Positions 1 to 7,800 of a stretch of 10,492 nt of DNA are shown here, one piece after another. The DNA comes from Baffinella frigidus (taxonomy: Eukaryota > Cryptophyceae > Cryptomonadales > Baffinellaceae): the NCBI GenBank assembly GCA_026770585.1, contig MU646329.1, forward strand, positions 1,315,596-1,326,087. The letters are read 5' to 3'. The translations under genes were made by a program, and so were the position numbers. Numbering within the stretch: position 1 is the stretch's first letter; each line of letters starts with the position of its first letter. The notes beneath the pieces were generated by a model, which did no database searches, was not told where the DNA came from, and saw nothing but the letters and a program-made list of their open reading frames with translations.

Positions 1-219
1 CCCCCTTGCAACGAGCAAGGTGGCGCAAGCGGGTTGAAGGCTTTCGACCAGCACAGAGGTGCCATGGCGGTTTGCAGGCTGCCGAAGCCCTCAGGCTTTC
101 TGCACTGTGCACCTCAGGCTTTCAGCACAGAGGTGCCACGGTGGTGTGCAGGCTTTCGACAAGCAAGGTGGTACCAGCGTTCTCCAGGTGTTTGACACGC
201 ACGGTGGTGCCAGCGCCTT
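1..219. repeat. Degenerate minisatellite
   Basis: Recurring CAGCACAGAGGTGCCA (49 and 123, period about 74), GCAGGCTTTCGAC and GCAAGGTGG blocks in loose tandem. It presumably lies in the pepN intron after exon 6; no further pepN exon is recognisable here. Open frames across it are repeats, not genes. Confidence 0.6.
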
Positions 220-310
220 CATAGGCTAACGGCCTGAAAATGGGGTAATTGGGCATACGGCATTGCCTAGGACCTCCTACCGTAGGCCGAGGGATCCTAG
301 GACCAAAACG
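220..310. repeat. Family B element, solo arm, in a 22-bp direct repeat
   Basis: Contains the left arm only of family B (ATAGGCTAACGGCCTGAAAA, then GCCTAGGACCTCCTACCGTA). It is flanked by exact 22-base copies, CACGCACGGTGGTGCCAGCG and two more bases, at 196-217 and 312-333. That flanking repeat may be a duplication made on insertion or a unit of the surrounding minisatellite. Confidence 0.75.
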
Positions 311-473
311 TCACGCACGGTGGTGCCAGCGCCTGGCGGGAGAAGGATTCAAGTCTTGAATCCTTCCCTGTGTGACCTATATGTTTGTTCCTTTGCTTGA
401 CGACGGCATGGGTTTAGCAAAACGACGATTCCCCTCCTAACAAATCAGGATGATCAAAATGGGCATGGAATAC

Positions 474-3400
474 CTTGTACTTTGCCATGACGTCAGGGCG
501 GTCCATCATCGGGGTGATGCGCCGGAAGCCCTCCGCCTGCCAACACCCTCCCCCGGGTCAGCCGAACCCCAACACCTACCTCCCCACGCATCGCCGCAGG
601 CCTGAGCAACTTCGGGGCTGATGTCTCAAAGTCCGCACAAAGACCGAACGCATCAGCCACGTCGGGGCGGATGTCTCACGCTCCACACAGTCATCGGGGT
701 GACGCGACGGAAGCCCTCCGCCTGCGGACTCCCCAGGCTCAGCCGAACAGAGGTTGATAATTTATTGCCAGACAACCAGCGTCAGCGCCGCACATGCTCT
801 ACGCAGTGTGCCACTTACTGTTCCCCGTGTCACCCGAACACCTCCCAACACCCACCTCCCCACACCTCGGTCACCTCCACAGCCCGGGCACCTCCTGCCC
901 GGAGACGCACCAACCGGCCAACCGAGGCAACTCGCTGTGTCATGTGATGTATTTGTTAAGGGTGTGTGAGCCTACTAATTCTGATAATGACTTTTGACAC
1001 AAATTGACTTTTGATTTTTTTAGGGTGTGCGCGTCGCAGGTCGCTGCGCTGGTCCGATCCACTTGAGACGTGACGGTGGGCAATCAAAAGTCAACTCAAT
1101 GGCAGAAAGGTCGAAAATCTGTCCGCCAAAAGTTGACCTTGCGGCAATGGGGAGTTGACTTTTGCGATTGCCGCCTCCCAGGCCTAGCGTAGGCTGGCAA
1201 GACACTGTTCCCCTGCATGCAGGACAGGAACAGTACCGATACCTGACGCGACCTTTGTCTGCAGGTCACTCCGGTCGAAGATGAGAGGCGGATATCGGGA
1301 AGGTCCAACCTTCCCGATAACCGCCTCTCATCTTGGTTGGTTGGACCTTCCCGATAACCGCCTCTCATCTTGGTTGGTTGGACCTTCCCGATATCCGCCT
1401 CTCATCGTAGGGCCGGTGGTACCCTACCCGGTACCGCCGCGCTGTATTCCCAACTGGCAATCTTCTAATCCGGCAACCCCCCAATGCGTCAATGGCCGTT
1501 GGGGTCGCTACGAAGGGGTGCACCTCGCACTGTCCTGATCTGCAGTCTCTCTCCCTCTCTCTCTCACCCTCTCCTCCCTCTCTCTCCTCTCTCTCCTCTC
1601 CCCCTCTCCCCCTCTCTTCCCCCCTCCCCCTCCCCCTCCCCCTCCCCTCCGCCAGCCTGCCGGCCGGGCGGGCCCTCTCGTGGGTTCGAGGCCACAAGAC
1701 GCCTTTTTCGGCGGCAAAAAGGTGCCTTCACGAGCCTGCCGGCGGGGCCCGTCCCATGTCCCACGTCAATGGCCGTTGGTGTCTTTACGAAGGGGCGCAC
1801 CTCGCACTGTCCTGATCTGCAGTTTGGGGTCCAGGTGGCCGGAGAAAGACGTGGTGAAAGGGCGCACCTCGCACTGCGTGCAGTACATGCCCGACGACTT
1901 GTAGAGGCCCGAGAGCTGGGTGTTGTCCTGCGGCTTGAGGCTGCAGTCGGTCGAGAGCGTGAAGCTCGCGGGCAGCGGCCCGGTGATCTCCACCACGTCT
2001 TTCTCCGGCCACCTGTAGCCCCAACTGCAGATCAGGACACCACCCCCCCCCCACCGTGTCGTGTGTGCGCAAACAGCACATACTAATAGGGTTACGGCCT
2101 GAAAATGGGGTAGTTAGGCCTACGGCACTGCCTAGGACCTCCTACCGTAGGCCCTGACTTTTTGGTCCTAGGATCCCTCGGCCTACGGTAGGAGGTCCTA
2201 GGCAGTGCCGTAGGCCTAACTACCCCATTTTCAGGCCGTGAGCCTATGAATACGCCTCCCGTATGGCTACCCGCACAGACGTGGGCAAGACACCCAACCA
2301 ACCCTCACGGCTTGGGCAAATCGACGCTTTTCGATTTCCCGATTTCAAGGGGAATTGGAGCCGTTGAAGTCGGATTCCGACTTCAACCCCCTTGAAATCC
2401 CAAGTCGAAAATCGTCGATTTGCCCAAGCCGTGAGGGTTGGTGGCTGCGTGTCTTGCGTGTGTGGCAGGGGCGGCCCGCGTAGGCCTAGCTCTGTCCCAC
2501 TTTGATTTGGGCGCATCATCAATTCGCCCCCCCCCCCCCCCCCCTTTTCAATTTCCTGGAGGGGGGGTGCGAATTGATTGTTTCATCCCAAATCAAAGTG
2601 GGACAGAGCTAGCAGGCCACCCCGCGCACTCGCGGACCTCCATCTGGCCACGCTTCTGCGGGCCCAGAGGCGACGCTGGAGCCTGCCGCCGCCATGCACC
2701 AGCATGCCCCACGGATGCCAGATGCGAGGGGGGAGCATCTTGGAGTTGTTAATGTATCATCAGGGAAAAATTACATGATAGATAATGTGCGGGCCGCAGC
2801 ACCCACCGACGCACGAAAACGGCTCCAAGAACGCACAAACGGCTCCAAGAAAAACCGGCTCGCACAGCCCCCCATGCTCACTCACTCGCTGCTATCCTCC
2901 TTCGAAAACTGCCAGGTTTAGTTTGCAGGCCATGTGTATCGTCCGATCGCATGTGTCTGCACACAACCGCGCATGCATGGTGGCACGCGGGGTTGCGCCG
3001 CAGGCTAGTGCGCGTGTTACACGTTCTGCCTGGTTGGTGTGGTGTTTGGGGTTTAGGGTTCAGGATCGGCAGGGTTGCAGGGTTATCCCTTAAGTGACCA
3101 ACGGGTGAATAATCGCCCGCGGAAGCCCTAGGCAGGTCCTAGGGCCCTACGGTAGGGCGTATGAGCCTACTGGTCACTTAAGGGATAGGGTTGGGAAGGC
3201 ACGTGATGCGCGCGGCGTCGATTTTGACGCCGTCGACCGAGACCGAGTTGAGCACCAGGTCCTCGGCATCCATACGCAGCGCGGCCCCGGCGGGGACCCC
3301 CTCGCGCCGCGTCACCTTGAGCTCCGCGAGCACCTGCCAGGGGCGTGTCTTTCTTCACAACTTAATAGATTCCGACGCCTTCGCGAAGCAATAATGGCTC

Positions 3401-4682
3401 CAAGCCCCGTACAAATTTTGTATGGGACACGACCATGGACACGACCGTGAAGTCGTTTAAATGTCCATGAAAGGTATTTTAGGGTCGTGTCCAATGTTTG
3501 GTACAAAATGTGTACCAGGGCTTGGAGCCATTATTGCTTCGCGAAGGCGTTGTGAACTATGAAACTCGGGATGGTGCCTGTTGCTTCCATCAGGTGGTTT
3601 CCTGGTACCACACCTCCCTGGATGTTTGTTGCTGTCCTAGTACAAGCTTTTCAGTGAAGAGTCGAGGGTTGCTTGGTGGCACTGGGTCGTGGTACACATG
3701 ATAGTGCGAGTCGATCTAGCGACTGCTCGCTGCAGTTTGCGGGGAGTCTCCGTTGTGGCGACACGAAAAGCTGTCGGGGGAGGACCTGGGTGGAATCGTC
3801 GGCGATCTTGAAGAGGAGGTCGAGGTCCGAGACACTGTAGTCTGTCGGCTTATAGTCCTGCCACGCCAGAGTGCAGGAGGGGGTTAATTTTTTTTAACCG
3901 CGTCTGGAAGCGGGTTTTGACTTTTGAAAACTACTGCCTTGCAGGGGAATTGACTTTTGGCGACCCCTTCGAAGACTCTGGCGTGGTGCGGTGTGAGAGA
4001 TGATGACGTTTATTGGATGCTCGTAAAATCGCCTTGTGAGAGCTGGCGACGGCAAAAGAAACTGCGGTGGTGAACCGGTAAAAATGTCGGCTGTGCGGCA
4101 CCTTCGACCAGTTCGTTTTTTCCGTGTGGCACAAGTTCGGAACGCACGGCGCACACGCTTAGACATGGGGATCGGTCTCAAGCGTGAAGGATCCGGGATC
4201 AGAAACCCTGTCCCTGAATGCAGATTGCGGGCCTATGGCTGAACGGATGCAGATCACACGGATCAGAAACAGGGCGGCGACCTTGCGGAACTTCTCCACT
4301 GCAGGAGGCGCCGCCGTCGCAGTGCTGGACATCGCCATGTTGAGCGCACCGCTTCCCAGGATCTTGTTTCCCCCACGAAGGTTGAGGTTCAGCGTGCGCG
4401 GGGAAGCCGCGGACGGAGCGAGGAAGGCGGAAGACCTTTCAAAGGAAACGGATATTAGTTTGCAGCACGACCGTCGCCCTGCTCGGGGCGTTTGCAGGCT
4501 TCGGTACGAGCGGTTGGGGCTGCATACCTCTTTGCCGAGAGAAATCCCTGGGATTTGGCGTGCGTGCGTTGGGCGACGAAGGGGTTTCCGGGTTGCACAA
4601 AGGCCGAGGCGGAGCCGGAGACGGCGAGCGCCAGGAAGACCTGGCCGACAGGAGACCGCACGGGGCTCGGCGCCCGCAACAT
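474..4682 (-). CDS. pepN: Plastid-targeted aminopeptidase N (M1 family, PepN type), 5' part, six exons
   Basis: Metallo-aminopeptidases of this family remove N-terminal residues from peptides. Exons on the minus strand, in coding order: 4682-4528, 4435-4282, 3857-3786, 3333-3203, 2012-1868 and 536-474. Intron phases agree at every junction (2,0,0,2,0) and the reading frame stays open for about 240 residues. Residues 1-30 form a signal peptide with hydrophobic VFLALAV and the SASAF cleavage motif, followed by a basic, Ser/Ala-rich transit stretch to about residue 100. The M1 N-terminal beta domain then starts at FRKDYKPTDY, continues through LNSVSVDG, and reaches the PepN-specific block GLYKSSGMYCTQCEAEGFRR and DRPDVMAKY (residues 210-239). 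The HEXXH zinc site is not reached, because the gene runs off the left edge after exon 6. The ATG at 4682 is chosen because it opens a typical signal peptide; an in-frame ATG at 4757 is the alternative. Family identity is secure. The exon 5 acceptor has a competitor 12 bases upstream in the same frame. Confidence 0.88.
689..724 (-). pseudogene. Tandem copy of pepN exon 6 start (decoy exon)
   Basis: The minus strand from 721 reads AG/GCGGAGGGCTTCCG and translates AEGFRRVTPM, matching the true exon 6 185 bases away (AEGFRRITPM). Acceptor AG is preserved (TCCGCAG). Homology then stops: the DRPDVMAKY part is missing and the frame runs into TGA near 653. The flanks share GGTCAGCCGAAC/GCTCAGCCGAAC, supporting a local duplication. 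Using this exon would truncate the protein. Confidence 0.75.
725..986. other. Intronic stretch without recognised content
   Basis: Part of pepN intron 5. It is C-rich with loose CACCTCC/CCCAACAC repetition. No coding homology or clear inverted repeat was found on either strand. Confidence 0.5.
987..1165. repeat. Cluster of TTGACTTTTG motifs
   Basis: TGACTTTTG or its complement CAAAAGTCA/AAAAGTTGA occurs at about 988, 1004, 1084, 1127 and 1151. Related copies lie at 3917, 3949, 7362, 8969 and 8991. Spacing is irregular and no larger unit is obvious. All lie in introns. Confidence 0.5.
1280..1406. repeat. Inverted repeat E with internal 37-bp tandem repeat
   Basis: Perfect 27-base arms, 1280-1306 and 1380-1406 (GATGAGAGGCGGATATCGGG). 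Between them the unit ACCTTCCCGATAACCGCCTC onward repeats with a period of 37 starting at 1308, 1345 and 1382. The last, partial unit is itself the right arm. The inner units read ATAACC where the two outer arms both read ATATCC. Confidence 0.9.
1488..1546. repeat. Direct repeat R, distal copy, carrying a duplicate splice donor
   Basis: The 59 bases GTCAATGGCCGTTGGGGTCG onward recur at 1765-1823 with a few changes. On the minus strand each copy contains CAGTGCGAG/GTGC, the same ten or so bases that end pepN exon 5 and start its intron. The copies end at CTGATCTGCAGT, shared with the exon 5 inverted repeat. Confidence 0.85.
1546..1650. repeat. 105-base polypyrimidine/polypurine tract
   Basis: Only one purine (A at 1566) interrupts 105 bases of CT and CCCCCT repeats. 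In the pepN pre-mRNA it is a purine (GA) tract inside intron 5. Mirror-symmetric tracts of this kind can form triplex (H-) DNA; that is general knowledge, not shown here. The long open frames across it are low-complexity Ser/Pro or Gly/Arg strings and not genes. Confidence 0.9.
1765..1823. repeat. Direct repeat R, proximal copy
   Basis: Second copy of the 59-base unit at 1488-1546, lying 45 bases beyond the true exon 5 donor in the sense of pepN. It contains CAGTGCGAG/GTGCGCCC, identical to the true donor over 17 bases. Its end overlaps the left arm of the exon 5 inverted repeat. Confidence 0.85.
1808..2039. repeat. Inverted repeat enclosing pepN exon 5
   Basis: Arms 1808-1856 and 1991-2039 are 49 bases each and differ at only a few positions. 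They start TGTCCTGATCTGCAGT and end with GGCCGGAGAAAGACGTGGTG. The right arm covers the exon 5 acceptor and first 22 exon bases. The left arm begins 12 bases past the donor at 1867/1868. In the transcript, exon 5 therefore sits in the loop of a long hairpin. Confidence 0.85.
2086..2247. repeat. Fold-back element, family B, copy 2
   Basis: A 162-bp near-perfect palindrome with outer arms ATAGGGTTACGGCCTGAAAA and AGGCCGTGAGCCTAT. The inner arms contain GTAGTTAGGCCTACGG and CTAGGACCTCCTACCGTAGG, with a short T-rich centre. It is in pepN intron 4, just beyond the acceptor side of exon 5. The same arms recur at 220-310, 6243-6416, 6471-6609, 7434-7591 and 9021-9120. Confidence 0.9.
2298..2441. repeat. 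Fold-back element, family A, copy 1
   Basis: Nearly the whole 144 bp is one imperfect palindrome. The ends are CCAACCCTCACGGCTTGGGC and its complement, and the centre is GTTGAAGTCGGATTCCGACT. It is related to the elements at 8097-8240 (opposite orientation, judged by the asymmetric centre) and 5932-6123. No coding capacity; it resembles a non-autonomous fold-back or MITE-type element. Confidence 0.85.
2486..2612. repeat. Inverted repeat F with an 18-C run in its loop
   Basis: Perfect 26-base arms, 2486-2511 and 2587-2612, beginning CTAGCTCTGTCCCACTTTGA. The loop holds a run of 18 C (2527-2544) followed by T4 and later a run of G, flanked by AATTCG/CGAATT, so the loop can itself fold. It lies in pepN intron 4 and is seen once. 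Confidence 0.85.
2613..3083. other. Intronic spacer without a recognised gene
   Basis: This is part of pepN intron 4 (2013-3202). I see no coding homology on either strand. It has a tandem AACGGCTCCAAGAA (about 2818 and 2839) and a single telomere-like GGTTTAGGGTTCAGG near 3050. Otherwise it is unremarkable. Confidence 0.55.
3084..3187. repeat. Inverted repeat at the pepN exon 4 donor (family B-like core)
   Basis: Perfect 17-base arms, TATCCCTTAAGTGACCA at 3084 and its complement ending at 3187. The interior carries CCTAGG and CCTACGGTAGG pieces typical of family B. In the sense of pepN the hairpin begins 15 bases after the inferred exon 4 donor (3202), so it may affect donor recognition. 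Confidence 0.75.
3375..3550. repeat. Inverted repeat D in pepN intron 3
   Basis: Arms of about 33 bases pair almost perfectly: the left arm starts ACGCCTTCGCGAAGCAATAA at 3375 and its reverse complement ends at 3550. Inner repeats of GGACACGACC and its complement GGTCGTGTCC (about 3424-3433 and 3482-3491) extend the hairpin. Short outer matches, TTCACAAC and GTTGTGAA, lie just outside. It occupies the acceptor-proximal half of the 452-bp intron 3334-3785. Seen once in this window. Confidence 0.85.
3858..4281 (-). other. pepN intron 2 (424 bp)
   Basis: Bounded by CGCAAG/GTCGCC and GTGGCAG/GAC in phase 0. It contains two copies of TTGACTTTTG-like sequence (3917-3926, 3949-3959) and a short direct repeat GGATCAGAAAC (near 4195 and 4259). 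No large inverted repeat is seen. Overlapping open frames here on both strands show no protein homology. Confidence 0.65.
4436..4527 (-). other. pepN intron 1 (92 bp)
   Basis: This is the only short, ordinary-looking pepN intron. The donor is AGAG/GTATGC and the acceptor is TTTGAAAG/GTC. An AACTAAT branch-site candidate (plus-strand 4454-4460) lies about 20 bases before the acceptor. It splits an Arg codon (phase 2) within the targeting peptide. Reading through it meets a TAA stop after 30 more codons or so. Confidence 0.75.
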
Positions 4683-4867
4683 GTATTTTTCTGGCTCGGA
4701 ATGCACTGGAATGGGCCTTGGAACCTCACGTGACTGTCTTAAAGCATAGGCATTCAAATCGATGATTTTCGATCAAGTCCTGCAGGCATTTTCGTCGGAT
4801 TTCGACAGAATCCCCTGAAAATAACCAGTTCTGAAATTGAGGATTTGGTATCAGCACGTGACAGGCC
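4683..4867. promoter_or_regulatory. Shared divergent promoter region between pepN and RRP6
   Basis: Only 185 bases separate the two start codons, so promoters and 5' leaders of both genes must lie here or overlap upstream coding sequence. CACGTGAC occurs twice in the same orientation, at 4727-4734 and 4855-4862. CACGTG is the G-box/E-box core bound by bHLH and bZIP factors in many eukaryotes; its use here is inferred. No TATA box is obvious. The stretch around 4753-4775 resembles part of the family A repeat arms (AAATCGATGATTTTCGAT), so an old insertion may have supplied part of the region. Confidence 0.5.
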
Positions 4868-7800
4868 ATGGCAAGCGAGAGCGCTCCGGCGTTCAAGGGC
4901 GGGCCCATCGAGAGAGGGCGCGTCGACGAGGTCTGCGGAACTCTTGGCAAGGCGATTGTCGGGGCGGTCAAGTCCTCGCACGCTCTCCCCGTCCCCGATG
5001 AGTTCTCCTACTATCGCTCATTCCCGCAGTTCGTGAAAAAGCTGGACGGCGCCAAGGGCGCCAAGGGCGTGGGCCCGCGCGCGCTGAAGCTGCTAGGGCG
5101 GCTTGCCGCGCACCAGACACCCAACGACGAGCCCGGGCTGCTGGCGAGCGGAGACGCGGGCGCGGACGCGGACGACATGTTTGACGAGGTGGTGGATTTC
5201 GCCGACGCGCGGCTTGAGGCGGTCGACGTCCTCCTCGACGACTTGCAGGGCAAGACGCCGGCGGTGCGCCCGCAGCGCATCCACCCAGGCGCGCGTGGGG
5301 GTGGCAGGGGGGGTGGCAGGGTGCGTGGCGTGCCAGAGGACCTCGGGATCGCGAAGCCACAGCTCAAGTTCACAGACCCCATCGACAACTCCGCAGCGAC
5401 GCCCTTCGTCCCCAAGGCGTGGCCCAAATTGCACGGCGTGCCACCTGCTGCACCCGGCACGGTATCGAACGGCCATCCGTACGAGGCTGAGATCGCTGCG
5501 CTTCAGTACGCGCCGCACCAGCTCAAGGGGCCCGAGGGGGCGCTGGGCCCGCCAGGGAAAATGGAGGAGGTGCCCTTCACGTGGGTGTCGACGCCTTCGA
5601 AGCTCAACGAAATGATCGCTGCGCTTCAAGGCGCAAAAGAGGTCCTTCCCTCACCCGATCGTTGGCGAAGGTTCCGCAAGGAACCCCCGAAAGTATTTCG
5701 TCGCCGCCGTTGCGCGACGATGATGCTTCCAGCACCTATTTTGTCCTGCCAAACGATGCTAGCGGCGCGCTCTGGTGCCCCAGGCCGTGTTCCCGAGCCA
5801 CGCCCGTCCGATGAGGTCCCGCGCCACGCCCGGCCGCTGAGCATGATGGGGGCCCCGCAGATCGCGATCGACTTGGAGCACCACTCTCTCCGCTCCTTCC
5901 AGGGCTTCACCTGCCTCATCCAGGCGAGACCCCACCAACCCTCACAGCCAGGGCAAATCGATGAATTTAAACTTTTGTGCAAAAGCAGTTTCAAAACTCT
6001 AAACACCCTGCAGTGATCAAGTTTTGGGAGTTTTAAAAATAACCGACGTCGGAATCCGACGTCCTGCAAGGGCATTACGTACCGCGAAAATCGGTCATTT
6101 GCCCAGGACGTGAGGGCTGGAGGCCGCAACACTGCCTTCCGCCAGCCTTGTTTCCCCCACGAAGGTTGAGGTTGAGCGTGCGCGGGGAAGCCACGGACGG
6201 AGCGAGGGAGGTGGGAGACCTCTCAAAGGAAACGGAGTTTACACGTTGATAGGGTAACGGCCTGAAAATGGGGTAGTTAGGCATACGGCATTGCCTAGGA
6301 CCTCCTACCGTAGGCCGAGAATTTTCGGTACTAGAATTTCTCGGCCTACGGTATGAGGTCCTAGGCAATGCCGTATGCCTAACTACCCCATTTTCAGGCC
6401 GTTACCCTATCAACGTCGCCCCCGCAATCCCTGCCTCCCGCAAACGTGTGCACACCTTAATGGGGCAATGGACTAAAAATGGCGTAGTTGGGCCTACGGC
6501 ATTGCCTAGGACCTGCTACTGTAGGCCAAAATTCTAGGACGTTTTGGTCATAGGAGCCCTACGGCCTACGGTAGGCAATTCCGTAGGTCTAACTACCCCA
6601 ATTTTAGTCTGTTAGCCTATGAACCTCTAGATGCATTCGATGGCGCTGCGGGATGGTGCAGATTCATCTCCACAAAAGTATTAATTAATTGCTTTTGGTG
6701 CAACGAAATTTACTACACAAACACTTTACTAATACTTTTATGAGCAAATCGTGTAGTAATTTTCGTTGCCCAAAGCAATTAATTAATACTTGTATGGAGA
6801 TTAAGATAGGGCAGGATATTGTGGAGCGATGCGCTTGCTCCGGGCGGCGCTCTTTCAGCTGGGTCGTCAGGGCTGAACAAAATCCGGGCCAACGCGCGTC
6901 CCCGCTCGCCAGCAGCCCGGGCTCGTCGTTGGGTTGTTGGTGTGGGCTGAACAAAATCCCTCAACGAGTGGATACACGTCGCTCGCTCGTGAGCCGTGTT
7001 GGTGCGGGCTGAACAGCGTTGTTTGTGCGCTGCTTGCACCTGAACGTGGGCCGCGTGTTTGTTCGCAGCTGTCGACGCGCGAGCAGGACTTCATCATCGA
7101 CACCATCGAGCTGCGCGCACACCTGCACCTTCTCCTCGCTGTCTTCACCGACCCGTCCATCACCAAGGTTGATCTCCATACAAGTATTAATTAATTGCTT
7201 TTGGCAACGAAAATTACTACACGATTTGCTCATAAAAGTAATAGTAAAGCGTTTGTGTAGTAAATTTTGTTGCATCAAAAGCAATTAATTAATACTTGTA
7301 TGGAGATTAAGGTGCGCCATGCCATCTTGTGCCTATCAGTAGAGCTATCTTCAAAGACGTCAACTTTTCTCTCTATCAGAAGTCAACTTGTGCCTGTCTG
7401 CAGAGCTATGTTCCGAGACGAGGCAGCTACAAACTCATAGGCAAACGGACTAAAAATGGGGTTGTTAGACCTACGGTATTACCTACGGTAGGCCGTAGGG
7501 GTTTTCGTAGGAGCCCCTCTAGGCCCCTACGGCCTACCGTAGTCAATACCGTAGGCCTAACTACCCCATTTTTAGTCCGTTACCCTATGAGAACGAATGC
7601 GTAGCTGGGCTGGAACGCTCGTGCGTCCATCACCAGGGTGAGCGTGCTGTTCCATCTGTCTCCGCCAGAGACAGATACTGGACAACGCGCGGCCAGTAAA
7701 AAATCTTGGAGTGTATTTATTGGACGTGGATGGTAGTAATTGTGGACACGCCAATACTAAATTGGGACGCGTCACTCCCCGCTCGCCAGCATCCCAGGCT

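Noticed and set aside
1484-2086. 200-residue plus-strand open frame
   Set aside because: It is made of the polypyrimidine tract, direct repeats and the antisense of pepN exon 5; its residues are low complexity with no homology.
2086-2247. Transcription terminator or riboswitch hairpin
   Set aside because: The same hairpin recurs as a dispersed element in introns of both genes and lacks a gene-end context.
4455-4527. Extension of pepN exon 1 past 4528 to the stop near 4455
   Set aside because: The AG/GTATGC donor, the branch site and phase match to exon 2 indicate an intron here; the extension has no homology.
4184-4765. 193-residue plus-strand open frame
   Set aside because: It is the shadow of pepN exons 1 and 2, whose minus-strand translation has a signal peptide and splice phases that fit.
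5861-6016. Open frame from RRP6 exon 2 continuing to a stop near 6016, as one long exon from 4868
   Set aside because: Homology stops at FTCLIQ (5923), the following residues come from a family A repeat, and the next RRP6 block STREQDFII is found in phase at 7069.
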